Below are positions 45,279 to 57,380 of a stretch of 64,000 nucleotides of DNA, piece by piece (the stretch's first letter is position 1; the number at the start of each line of letters is the position of its first letter). Position numbers and translations under genes: made by a program. Source of the stretch: Xiphophorus maculatus (lineage: Eukaryota > Chordata > Actinopteri > Cyprinodontiformes > Poeciliidae); contig NC_036443.1 of the NCBI RefSeq assembly GCF_002775205.1, positions 14,147,373-14,211,372 of the forward strand, in the 5' to 3' direction. Under the pieces are notes generated by a model that searched no databases, had not been told where the DNA came from, and saw only the letters and a list, made by a program, of their open reading frames with translations.

Positions 45279-47150
45279 CCTGTCAACGCGTTTTTCTGCC
45301 TTTTTTTTTTTAAGCTAGCCGCCAACCGAGACAACCTCCTTCTTTCTCTCTAAATAGCCAACAGCTGTTTTACTCACTAATTACCATGGCAACCGACCAA
45401 TGGGAATTTGAACTGGGCCGTTCTACGTCATGTGCGCAACACTTCATTGGCCGACGCATGCGTCAGTCATAACAGTTCCGGTAAGGCATTAAGCGCACGC
45501 GCTAGGCTTGCCATGCACGCGCCGTTAGAAACGAGAGAAAAATCAGTGTTGTCATTTCTATTTTATATGTGAGAAATCACTAAACTAAAAAGTGAATATA
45601 GGTTATACATGTTACAATAGGAAAATATTTCAAGTTCTACTACATGCTTTCTGCAAACAAATTATTCAACCCATCATTTACAGAGGTAGCTTTTTTTTTT
45701 CGTTTACACTTTTTGGTGTAATTTCTTGCTTTATCAGATCTCTGCGGTAAATGGATTTTCTTATTAGAAACCAGTAATCAAAAAACAACTCCAAAAAAAA
45801 AGAGCATGTGTATATTATATTTTTATTGTAAAATGTGCCTGTTTTTTGTTTTGTTTTGTTTTGTTTGTGTTTTTGTGTGGTCAAAAAAACAAACAAACAA
45901 AAAATAATAAAGTTTTAAAATTCTCTAACAGGCACCTAAATGTGTGACTGCTGCAGTGATTTTCGGAGGTGCTGCATCTTACAACTCACAGGTATTGTTC
46001 CACATAGCTTATCACCACAAGCAAACAGGAATGGACACGAACATATGAAAAGAAACGATATATAAAATTTTGAAGGGTTTGGATTAGAATACGTGTTTAA
46101 AAAACAACTGTTGAGCCTCATTCATCCCTAGAGGAAATGACATCACGCAGTGACGCATATTTCTCTCAGGTTAAGATGTGGAAGGTGAGGAAAATGAGCA
46201 TATTTTAAAAACTATTTCGCCATCTTAAATATAACAAAAACTTCCTTCTCTTTTTTTTTTTGACCACAACGATAGCAAAAATTGGTTGCACTGAATAATT
46301 CGCATTTTAAAACAAAAATCAAATAACTCCTCATTCCCTCCACCCCCCATTACTGTTTTCTGGTGAGAAAATCCAGTTACCATGACATGCACAGACCCAA
46401 CCAACATCCTTTGCTTTGCATAGCACACTTGACGTGAGCCGACGATACAAAATTTTGCAAGGTGCATTAATAATAGGGATTAAGGCAAAAATAAATGTCA
46501 AAGATTTGATAAGACAGTGAAATATTCATACATTTGGAGGTAGATGGGGATAAAGACAAAAGCACAAGAGACTACTGAAAGGTGAATTGCATAAAGCAGA
46601 ACTGGTAGGAAAAAGTCAAAACTGTCAAGCTGCAACATAAATCAGACACACAAAAGTGAACAGTACTTTTGGGTTGTGTATATCTTGAATACAAAGGTTC
46701 AGAAACTGAGTTAGACTTTCAATTATGATAGAATCTGCCAGTCACAATATAATGGTTCTGTATGCCGGTTTCCTATAAAGTCCTCCTGCACCGTGGAATT
46801 CAACATGTTCATGTTCAAGAAAAGTTTGTTGGTTTGCATGATATAATATTTGGTAAAACCTAATCTAAACAGGTAGGCATGGATATACAAATATACTTAA
46901 ATCCATGAAATGGCGTAATTCATAATTTGCTCTAACAATATCGTCAACAAACACAAATAATTTGTAACATAATCACAGAGAAATGCGCTAACAAAACCAG
47001 AAAATGGCAAGTTCAGTTTCCCGCACAAATGAAAGAAAGCTTGTCGTCTCTCGTACTTTTGGAAGTCACATGTTTATAGTGTCAGCTAAGTTGAACTATT
47101 TTCACTTGGATCAATGGCTTTTAAGACAAAACCTAAATGACTTGGATTTC
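45279..47150. other. Spacer between the makorin and ppard genes
   Basis: The makorin promoter should lie at 45280-45540, which is CG-richer and contains gacgcatgcgtca (palindromic, NRF1/CRE-like). From 45540 on the DNA is AT-rich with short homopolymers and no gene. Confidence 0.5.
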
Positions 47151-47153
47151 ACA

Positions 47154-47159
47154 TTTATT
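47154..47159 (-). terminator. Candidate polyadenylation signal of ppard
   Basis: TTTATT on the plus strand, AATAAA on the minus strand, about 670 bases beyond the ppard stop at 47827-47829. The 3' UTR contains a (GAT)n-like stretch at 47261-47285. Confidence 0.45.
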
Positions 47160-47826
47160 GACAAACAGAAATGATATTGCACAGACACTAAGAGAGCTCT
47201 ACACTGCTGGAGCCAGCCCAGTTTGTGTTCTTCAAACCAAATGGCAAGGTGGAAGGGTTAATGATGATGATGATGGTGATGATGTTGTAAACAAATACCA
47301 ATTTGTGCATCTTCGGTTGTAATACAATTCTGACAATAATTACAATCACTCTTTCTAAAAAGAAAAAAGACCCTGATTTCCCTCTTCCATTTCAGCTGTA
47401 CCACTGGCGTAGGAACATGAAATGTTTTCCCTTTGCAGCTAAACGCAAAGCATGGATGAGCGAGGAGAAGTTCTCTCTCTCGTTCCCAAAACACTGCTCT
47501 GGGGTCAGCTTTGCTATGAGGATGAAACAGGAGCAGCCTCTTTAAGAAAACATATCACTCTTCCTGTTAGGTGGCCATTGTGGGAAACTAAGGCTTTGCA
47601 GCAAATGATTCCAGATGCTCATCGCACGGGGAGAGCAATGCTGATACTGTGGGACTTTTCCTGATTGTGATAGCCCTAACAAAGTGAATCTGCTTCATCT
47701 GTGAGTTCAAATCCATGCCAACGTATGGAAAACAGTGCTTGCACTGAATGCAGTGTGTTATTATATAACCGAACGATTCTGTTTGTAACAGTATTGCTTC
47801 AAAATCACTCTGTGCTGGAGATTTCT

Positions 47827-50800
47827 CTAATACATGTCTTTGTAGATCTCCTGTAGTAGAGGGTGGAGCGAGGTCTCCGACTCAGTCTTTTTGATCTTTT
47901 GGACGAGCTGAGCGTTCTCCGTGACTAACTGGCGAAGATCGGCCATCTTCTGAAGCAGCTTGGGGAAGAGGTAGAGAGAGTCAGAGTGGTTCGCTTGGAG
48001 GTGGAGGTCCAGGGCCTGGAGGATGCTGTCCTGACTTTGTTCCACCTGCTTCACGTTCATTAGACCGGGACGATCTAAAAGAACAGGAAGATATTTTACA
48101 GTAATCAACAACCTAAGACTACAATAATGATACAGATAAAGCAGAGATTACGTGACATTAAAACCTAATTTGGAGAACAGAAATTGCACGTTTTGACTCA
48201 AGTGCATCTGCTTCTCTTTGGCTGCCCAGGCTACAAAATACTTATGAAATAACACAATCCTGCATGAATTCTGTTGCAAGTCACACCATGAGATCCTTTA
48301 ATTTTTTTTAGATATTTCTCAGTGTGAAAGAAATCAATATAGACTCCCATCTGAGCAGCTTTTAGTTCACGATTCGGTTTATGCGGGGATAATTGGTATG
48401 GATCGTGAAGTCGTAACAAACCAAGCATGCGTCAACTTTCCAGACTCCAATTTTTATCATATTTTCTGGACATTTAAGAACAACTAACTTTGTCTTATGA
48501 TCCGTAGGTTCTTCAAGTAATGAAACAACAAAATTACTTTGAACTGCAATAAGGGATTGTTTCGCTGTTTTTGTGGCATCTGGACTAACTTGCAACAGCT
48601 CTCTGTTACAAACTACTGGACTTGGAAAAAAATAGAAATGGAAGACCCTAAACTAAATACAGGTTATTTTTAGCAATGTTTGTGAACTTGGTAAATAAAA
48701 GCTGCTTAGAGAAATTCCAAAGAAACTGCTGAACTTTAGTTATTTTAACCAACCAGGTAGTGAACTTGCCCTTCTATTTGCTTTCTGAATGAGTCTTCAA
48801 TCTGTAAATAAAACAGTTAAAATATAAATGGGAAAAATATTTGAATCGAGCTGTAATGTGGCAAATCAAATATAAAATCATGTTAATTTAATATAAGAAA
48901 ACCTACTGCTCTTATTAGGCATTAGTAGCCTTCTGCTATTCAAAGAATTTTCCAGTATCAAATTTTTTCTTTGTATTTATCTGGACCTAATAATGAATGA
49001 TACAAAATGTATTTAAAGACATCTGAAGACAGCAAAGTAACACTGTTTAATGTTTAAATGTCACTTTCTGACATCAACTTTGTCTTCATAAATTAATTGT
49101 GACTAAAGCGCAATTCACATTTTGATGAGTTAGTTTGATTTGAAGGCTGTAGTATACACACTTATCAGATCAAGATCTTTGTTGGATATTATTAATAAAC
49201 TTTTCATTCAACCAAGAAGTGTGTCTAATAAGAAAATTATATTAGAGATGGTATCTTTTAAATGTAATAATATAACGTCATCATAAAGTTTTTAATAACA
49301 TTACATTGCATGAAAATATTGCATGTTAAAAATTATTTACACCCTAAATAATCAATTGAAAACCTTCATTGACATTAGAGCAAACAAATACTCCTTAGAA
49401 GAAATTTTCTTTCACTGGTAATAATGCATATTTTGCAATGATTTCTATTTTTTTAAGGTTGGAAGGCCTCCTAGCCATCACCCTAATTAACCCACTGAAT
49501 TCAAGTTGGGCCACTTCAAAACATAAACAGTTTGTTCTTAAAATTAATAGATTACTTCAAATCTAAATGTGTTAGTAGTATGGATTATTCGGGACTTACG
49601 TGCAATCTGTTTATCGAGAGATAATTCGTAATGATGTAGACGCTCACATCCTCATTACAACTTTCCGTGCTAAAAACCATAACAATAGTGGAGCAATTCG
49701 CCCCCACGCCCCGACTCATATTGCCCTCATTCTGTTTCTATTAAGTCTGAAATGATCTGAAGAAGAAAATAAGTGAGTGGAAGGCGTAGTCTGTTTCAGA
49801 GAAAACAGAAGCTACGACTGTTTTCTGAGAATCGTTAGCCTTGCACTGCTTTAGTCATGCTTGAAATCGGTTTTCTTTGAATTTTGAAGACAGTATCGCC
49901 ACCTGCTGGTGCAACATTTGTTACTGCATTTCTGAATGTCTGGATGGAATACCGGACAGCGTAGATGCTGATTTTTATTACTTTTTTTTCCCCAAAAGTG
50001 AATGTATTAAAATTATCAAGAGTAGCATAGCTGGAAGAATAGTTTCCCATGTAGAAAGATCCATGGCAATCTGGCTTAGCTAAGATACACAGAAAAGTGA
50101 TCCTGGATCATCATTTACTAATATTTATGTATGCCATATAAGCACAAAAAGCAGCTATGATGTTAACATCACAGGGGTTTGAACAGTTTTGCCTTCCTGA
50201 CATATTTTATACATCCTGGCTGACAGAACATAATTGCTTTTGTATGTGTTTTTTTGACCAGAAATAGGGTGGATTCAGGATGCAGAAATTGTGTTGCTCT
50301 AGTCAAATGCTGTGTCGGCCATTTTTTATTTCTTTTCATTCTCATGCCAGAAACTCTTTTCCAAGACACTTCATTTTTATATAGCGGCAGAAACGTCAAA
50401 ATCTGAACTGTTGTTGCACTTATTCTTACAGGAATCGAGAGATCCGACGGGCAAATCTGTCCAGAACCAGACACAGAGAAACGATGCCAATGCTTCTGAG
50501 AGGAAGCGTGGAAGTGGTTCAGGTCATTCAGCGTGGATGTCACAGTTAAAAACACACACTGAGGCTCTTTGTTGACTTTATAAAAAACAGCTGCCTTACT
50601 CAACAACAACGTTGATGGCTTGCCACCAAAGGAAGATAGAGGAGGGACCACAGCGAAGTAGGGCAAAGTCAAGAGTTTAGGACTGCCAACATCATGGCCA
50701 AGAACCTTTGTACTGTAGTAAGAACTGGTGTTTTAATCAAAAACAATATTGGGGCCCACTCAAACTCTTGAAAGAGATGCTAATACTATTTGGGATTGAA

Positions 50801-53800
50801 AAGGACATGTAGAAGAATTTTAAACATTTATAACAAGCTTTTTATCTAAGCAAATACAGATTTGAGTGAACTTCGGGGGCATTTGAAGTGCTAAGAAACA
50901 ATGTTATTAGCATCCATTATCAGGCTTACATCAGCCAGCCCGCAACTAGACACCAAGAACATGGCCTTGTAGAAGTATTTACATTCCTTGAACTTTTCCA
51001 CATTTTCCCTCAAAAACAATCCCAGATTTATTGTCTTGCTTGAGATTTTTTTGTGCTGGGGCAACACCAACACAGAATAGGGTCTAATTGTAGAAGAAAA
51101 AGAAAAAAAACATAAACAAGGCTTTTGCTTTTTTATGAAAGAAAAATCTGAATTTTCAGTAATGCAAATATATTCAGCCCCTTTACTTTGCTACACCTAA
51201 ATAAAATCCAAACTATTTCTTTAAGAAGTGTCTTAATTAGTAAACAGAGTTCTCCTGGGTGTCATGTAACTTCGGTATAAATTCAGAGGTTTGTTGGAGA
51301 ACATTAGAGAACAAATGCCCTCATGAAAACCAAGGAACACAGCAGATAGGTCAGGAAATAATCTGCACAGGTCGGTAATAAAACAAAATCTGGCACTTTG
51401 GACACCTAAGGAAGCACTGTTAAATTAATGAGATGAATGTGACAGAACTGCACCCCTACCAGACGTGGCTGTAAACCTACACTGGCAGATGGGAGTACAA
51501 TGCTTCTCTCCAGGAGTAATTCTACTCTACTTTGTGTTGATATAAAGCACAAACCACTAATGAAATAAACTGCATGTTTGGTTTTGACAAGCACCAAAAA
51601 GAGCCAAAATTACAGACTGTGGTTGGTCAGACTCTTTAAAGCCAGACTAAAGGCAGACATGGGTGGAAATATGTGTTCTTTTTTTTTCTTTGAAAATTAA
51701 GGTGTAAAAAAAATAAATAAGAAAATACTACCTGCACCACACATCAATTTTTTTACACTTTACCCACCAACTCTCCATCTCACCTCCACAGAGAATAATG
51801 GCAGCAACAAACAGGGCCAGGTCACTGTCATCCAACTCCAGAGCATTGAACTTGACAGCAAACTCAAACTTTGGCTCCATGATCTCACTGAAGGGTTTCC
51901 GTAAGCTGCGTAGAAACTCCCTCGTCACAAAGCCTTTCCCGTTGGCCACCAAAAGTCCATCCTTGTTCATGAGAGACGGCAGCATGGCGAAAATAGCCTC
52001 GTGAACACCATATTTGAGCAGCGTCACCTGTAGAGAGCCACGCACAGGTGTCCATTTGTGCTTTCTGCGCATCCGAAAACAAGCCTGCCCGTTGTTTCAG
52101 TAAAGCGAGGAGACAGTGACTCACCTGGTCATTGAGGAAGAGGTCCACGAACCCTGGAATGCTCTTGGCAAACTCCGTGAGCTCTCGCACCGTCTCCACC
52201 GTGGTGCACTGACAGCGGTAGAACACATGAACGCCGATCTCCTTGGTCAGCGGTGCGCCTGGAACCAGCTGGCTCCACACCAACCCGCTTTCTGCCTTCC
52301 AGAGCGTGTCCACGTCGTAGATCACAAATGGCTGCCATGGACAAAAACAACGTCAGAAACCACCTCTAACAAATACCAGCTTAGAGTGTACAATAAATAC
52401 AAGAATTATGCACCTGCATTGAAATCTCTCTCTGGGTCTTTTCTTTTTTCAAATGAAACTTACCCAACATTGTTGACCATTTTTCATTTGAGCATTAAAT
52501 ATTATGCATGCACCTCTGTGCACTGACATTTATAATAATAAAAAAAGACTTAATCTTATTTTTCTCAATCCATCCATCCATTATCTGCGGTCAGGTCAGG
52601 TGGTAGGGGCAGCAGCCTAGGCGGAGAAACAGAGACTTCCCTCTGCCCAGCCACTTGTGCCAGCTCCTCCAGCGTGTCCTGGGTCTCCTACCAGTGAAAT
52701 GTGGCCAGAGACGCCTCACCAGGGAGGCATCCTTACCAAATGCCAGACCGCTTAATCTTTTCAGTAATTATAATATTTCTAAAATCACAGGTTTAGCATT
52801 TTATCCAAAAATTAAAAAGAAATAATTAAAATACTATGTAAAACCACATGCCTCAAAGCACCCAGAGAGCAAAAGAAGTTTATTCTACTCTGTAAAAACT
52901 CACTCACAAATTAGAATGAAGTCAGAAAAGCTGCTATTTTCCATGGACGCATTAAGACACATGATAATTTTGCTCTATCTCCTATGATGGGTGAATTTTC
53001 CCTTTCTTTGTTTGAACTTGCGACATACGCATTCATTAGTTAACTCACAGTGACATGACTGATTTTATGACTTCACACAACTACCAATGGTTTAACATAA
53101 AATATTTTGAAATATTTTTTTTAATTTAATCTAAATTAATATTTTTGAGCCAAGTTCTGGCACAATAATAAGGGAGTGATATGTGGCATATGGGAAACAA
53201 AAAGACAGTCAGGATTCCTCCATTTTCCAAGTCAAATTTCACACTTCTCCTAAGTTAAATGTCAGAATGGATGTACGAATGAATGGGCAGAACAAAACCT
53301 GGAATTACAAATATTTTCTTTATACAAACTCATTCAAGGCTGGAAAATACTTAGAACGAATTCCATGCTTTTTCAGACTTTGTAGAAACTATTTATGGAT
53401 AGAAAATGTTGATACAAAAAGTAAATAAAGTTGACCTTATTTAAATAATTTACATTTTTGCCAACGGCAGAAATGTGCACCATCCTTTAGATTTGAGTAA
53501 AATCAAAATTAGAAGCAACAGTTTCAACTCACAGTGCCAAGAACAGACAAAGTCTGATGAAAGTTTTAGCTGTGACTGAATTTAATGTGTTTTTCCGCCT
53601 AAAACCAAAACGTACTGCGGTGCTGCTGGTTTTGCCAGTCAAGATGTTGCGGGCCCTCTTCTTGGTCATGCTGAGGTTCTTCAGGTAGGCTGTGTTCACT
53701 TGTTTGGCCAACGTCTTCAGGTCGGAGCCGCCCGGTTTGCTGAGGTTCAGCTCCTCTGCAAGCAGGCCCGCCACCAGCTTCTTCCTCTCCGCCTCAGGCA

Positions 53801-55366
53801 TGCGTCCGTATCGGATCGCTGAGGAAACACGCACACATGGATATCACAATTACAAATCAATCAAAGTCAGGTTTTATTTAAGAAAATGCCATGTTAGAGC
53901 TGCAGTATGTAACTTTTATGAAAATATATGCTTTTTACATATTTGTTAAAATCCTCATTATGACATGGCAGTATAGTATGACAGATAACCTGTGAGAAAA
54001 ATCAAGTTCCTTTGCCTTCTTCCAGTGTCCAAAATAACCAATCAGAGCCAGGAATAGGGTCTTAGCGCCGTCAATCACTCTGGTGCTCACTCCTCGCCCC
54101 CTCCTTGCTCTGTCAGCTGGTTCACCACAACTTAGCCTGACGCTAATGCTAAGGCTAGTTAGCAAGGCCACCAATGACGGTGGATAAACAGCTTTTCTGG
54201 AACAGTAAGTTGTTTTTCCATCAATAGTACATTTAGCAGGATGTACACAAGCATGACAGGCAGCACTAAGACCTTCCTCTTGGTTCTGATTGGTTGTTTT
54301 TGGTGCATTTCTTCAAACAGCAACAGCAGCTCAGGGAGGAGGTGGAGGAGGATCAATCTTTTCACAGATCATCTGTCTCATATTAAACTGTCACGACATG
54401 GTGAGAGTTTTAACAAATATGTTCAAAAAAAACATCTTCTTGTAAAAGTTACACACTGCAGTTTTAAATGTTTTAAGTCTTCGATGAACACAATTGTTAT
54501 TTAGCCTTGAATGCTCTTCCCCTCTCACCATCGTGGGACATTCCCAAAGACAGGCACTTCTGGAAGCGACAATATTGGCACTTGTTGCGATTCTTCTTCT
54601 GAATCTTGCAAGAACGCTCACAGCGCTCGTATTCCAGTTTCATCCGCACGGTCCGTCGGAAAAAGCCCTGAGTCAGAGACAATGCAACCGGCTTAACAAC
54701 TACAACTTTCTGCACGCACACACACACAAAGAAAACATTGTTATCGATATTTGTAAGCCTGCAATGTTTCCTGCTGAGACGGTTAAACTGTTACCTTGCA
54801 GCCTTCACAGGCGTGTACTCCGTAATGGAAGCCAGACGCCTTGTCCCCACAGACCTTGCACTCCACGCTGATCCCAGAAGCCGCGTTGTCTTCTCTGCCA
54901 AGACGAAGCTGCTCCGATAGTGACGGCGAAGACGTTTGGGAAAGATCTGCCGTTTTTAGAAAGCAGGAAAGTTATAGCTCATGAATTTTGTTTCCGCATA
55001 TTCTTTTCGGCGCCTTCTTTCTGTGTTTTCACCTGTGTAGCTTGATGATGCGCCGTTGTCCTTGCTGTGACTGCTATCCTGATTTTCACCGTCCTTCTGT
55101 TTTTTCCTCTGTTCCCCTTTCCGGCCTCTGGAAGGAAGCGCCTCCCCCTTCTCCTCCTTGTCCTCCTCGTCTTCACTCTCCCTGGTCTTCACCTCTCTGA
55201 GGTCCGTCGTCTCCGACGCGCTGGCGGCCCCGCAGCTGTCCGAGCCTGCCGACTCCACCTCCGGAGGCGTCCACCTGACGTCCGCCTTGTCCCGAGGAGA
55301 CTTGGCCTCGCAGTAGCCATTCACCCTGCTGTGCTGCTCTGTGGCCGTTTGCTGAAACCCGTCCAT
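47827..55366 (-). CDS. ppard: PPAR-delta, peroxisome proliferator-activated receptor delta (NR1C2)
   Basis: Ligand-activated nuclear receptor that pairs with RXR and controls fatty acid oxidation genes. Seven coding exons join in phase to 508 residues: 55033-55366, 54795-54946, 54529-54667, 53616-53818, 52125-52331, 51784-52027 and 47827-48074. Order: a long charged A/B region (about residues 1-140, with [20 protein letters not shown]), zinc finger 1 from residue 141 ([20 protein letters not shown]), zinc finger 2 ([20 protein letters not shown]), hinge, and the ligand-binding domain ending [20 protein letters not shown] and [10 protein letters not shown] (AF-2 helix). Human PPARD has 441 residues, so the N-terminal part is longer here, as in other fish. 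The exon begins at 55429 with 5' UTR. Fish often have two ppard copies; I cannot say which this is. Confidence 0.97.
48362..49719 (-). CDS. Unidentified candidate three-exon ORF nested in the last ppard intron
   Basis: Three minus-strand segments link with plausible splice sites: 49600-49719 (ATG, 40 codons, donor CAC|gtaagt), 48750-48801 (acceptor atttacag, donor G|gttaaa) and 48362-48615 (acceptor ttccaagtccag, stop). They give about 141 residues in one frame. Recognisable text includes [56 protein letters not shown] and [17 protein letters not shown], which look protein-like but match no family I know. Near the end another frame is also open and protein-like ([20 protein letters not shown], 48231-48428), so the 3' part may be misjoined or decayed. 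No polyadenylation signal is clear before the next ppard exon at 48074. It could be a small gene, a pseudogene or chance. Confidence 0.3.
50935..51640 (+). mobile_element. Degenerate Tc1-like element (family 1) in the last ppard intron
   Basis: Readable pieces are ccttgaacttttccacattt, attcagcccctttactttgc, cacctaaataaaatccaaac, ggagaacattagagaacaaa and catgaaaaccaaggaacaca, the start of the family in sense orientation. It continues less clearly to about 51640. Frames are broken. The insertion lies about 150 bp from the ppard exon at 51784. Confidence 0.7.
52565..52755 (+). repeat. RTE-type LINE fragment in a ppard intron
   Basis: From catccatccattatctgcgg through ggggcagcagcctaggcgga, agagacttccctctgcccag, ccagcgtgtcctgggtctcc to ccagggaggcatccttacca the text follows a very common fish RTE-type (Rex3/Expander-like) LINE segment. 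Only about 190 bp remain. Confidence 0.65.
53893..54467. mobile_element. MITE with inverted repeats in a ppard intron
   Basis: The left end reads agctgcagtatgtaactttt; the right end in reverse complement reads aactgcagtgtgtaactttt. The element is about 575 bp, AT-rich at the ends and more GC-rich inside, without coding capacity. It separates the hinge exon from the second zinc-finger exon and ends about 60 bp before the latter. I did not identify a clear target duplication, so the family is open. Confidence 0.6.
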
Positions 55367-55429
55367 GGTTCCTGTTGAAGCTGACTCGGCGGCTCATCTC
55401 ATGTCACGTAGCCATCACAGCTTGACGTT

Positions 55430-57153
55430 CTAAAAACAAAGTCACTTGTTAGGTTTCAGTACAAAAATAACCGCATGTATGTTTCATGTGGACTATATAC
55501 AGAGCAAGAATGTACAGCTGCCAACATTTAAGTGGCTCCACATGCCTGCGTATCAACTAGCTGTCGATGTAATATCCAGGACGTGAGGGGTTAACATTGT
55601 GATTTTAAGCATGACATGCAGCAGACCCAAAACAGTCCTCTTAATTTCTGTTTTATGTACAAATATGCAGGTAAAAACACTGTAAGCAATTCTAGACTCA
55701 CATTATCTTGGTAAGGTATCTGAAAAACGCTTTGAGCGATCTTGTAATCCCTCGTTATGTATTTAGTGCCGTCTCTTTATCACTACTTTTTTTTGTTGTT
55801 GTTTGAAGAGCTCAAGATGCTGATGGACATGTTGTGAGATTACATCCAGATTTGCAGAACATTTAAGACACAAGCAAGGTCTTCACCACATTAAATCCAG
55901 CTTGAAATAACTAAATAACAGCACGAGTATAAGCCATGAAGGGGCCTCGTTGCTAGTTTCAGAGATACATCCAAGAGTTTAAAAGAGCTATGGTTTCAGA
56001 ACTATTACAGGTTTCCATCATACAGATATTGGGGTTAAAAGACGCCAGGAAAAAAAATTGGGGTGACCACAGATATCTGGCTATGAGTCTCTCCCCCAGC
56101 TACTACTGCAGATTGCTTTTCAGCTAGCTGAAAGAACGTTCCCACAATTCAGAAAGAGGACCAGCCCCAGCAGGTGACATGGCTCCTCAAATCATTACTC
56201 ACTGTGGAAACTTCAAGTTTGGATAATGTGTCTCTCTGATTTGCTACCTCCAAACTCGGGGTCCATAATTTCCTATAAAAAAAAAAGACACTAATGACAT
56301 CGTCTCTGGTTCAGGAGTGGCTAAGCAACAGGAATAAGACAACATGTCTACGAAATAATAACCAGACTTTAGATGTATAAATCTCAAAGGATCAGCAAAC
56401 CACCCAGTTTCTGTTTGCATCCTGCACATGTCTCGTTTTCCTCCTCTGTGTCAAAGCTTTCTCTCTCTGCTGCTGCATGGCAACATCTGTATTATTGTTT
56501 GCCTCAGCTGCTTGGCAGGGTGCACAGTGTGCCTTTGAGCTGCTTTAAGGGGAAAGGGTGCATGCACTATGTACACACTGCGCTGCTCTTATGGGCCGGA
56601 GGAGACGGAGGAACAGAGGAGCTTTAAGGGGAGGTAGTATTTTTACCTCCCGAGCCCCCTAGCGGATGAAACCATCAGTGTTCGTAGCTTTTTGAGCCGT
56701 GATTGAAAAACACATTGTTCATTAGAAGTCAACAGACAAAGCGGATACACCGAGGGTCAATGACATACAAAGGTTTCTGTCAGGTTTCCAGAAATTAAAC
56801 ACCGGGAGTGTGGAGCTGAGTCCACACTCCCGGTTTTCGAACAGACAACCTGTCACACTGGTTCTCGGAAGTATTTGCTAACTTACTGAGCACTGAGTCA
56901 CTACCACGACTGTAATCGGATACAGGCGACTGAGAAATAATGAAAAATAGGATAGACGCGTCTGACCAGGTTTAAAATGTCCAACAACAAACTACATTAC
57001 CCTCAGAACTAGTCTCTCGGTTTGCTTCTATTAGCCATCTCAGCTAGTTAGCTCCTAACCTTGATATTGACTGAGTACTGCTGGCTAGCTGTTAGCAGTT
57101 AGCTCACATTCCGCTGCGGTAGACAGCATTTTCTGGCTACCGTGTTGGCTTAC
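55430..57153. other. 5' UTR intron of ppard
   Basis: Between the exon starting at 55429 and a likely non-coding first exon. A donor-like site, ggggaag followed by gtaagcc on the minus strand, lies at 57153. A palindrome of ccgggagtgtgga and its reverse complement is centred near 56818. No gene seen. Confidence 0.4.
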
Positions 57154-57380
57154 CTTCCCCACTGTAGCGCCTCTGGTTCTGGGGATGTTCCCGCTACGGC
57201 AGTCAGCTAAAGTAAACCAGCAGGGAGAGCAGCGCAGTCCTCGGATCGATCGGCTGTTGACAAGTTGTTTGAAGGCTAATAAACAAGAGCTAATGTCAGG
57301 ACAGCTAACTAACATAAACTTAAGACAGAGTTGGGCCTTCGTGTTGCAGCCGGGAGGATAAAGTGTAAACATGAAAAAAA
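57154..57380 (-). promoter_or_regulatory. Likely non-coding first exon and promoter of ppard
   Basis: CG-containing, GC-richer stretch just upstream of the donor at 57153 on the minus strand. This is the expected place for a non-coding first exon spliced to 55429, the layout of PPAR genes. The exact start is unknown. Confidence 0.4.

Noticed and set aside
50169-50672. Minus-strand open frame of 167 codons in the last ppard intron
   Set aside because: Long for chance, but no splice context, no domain and repetitive low-information composition; a plus-strand frame over the same bases ([20 protein letters not shown]) looks equally good, so neither can be supported.
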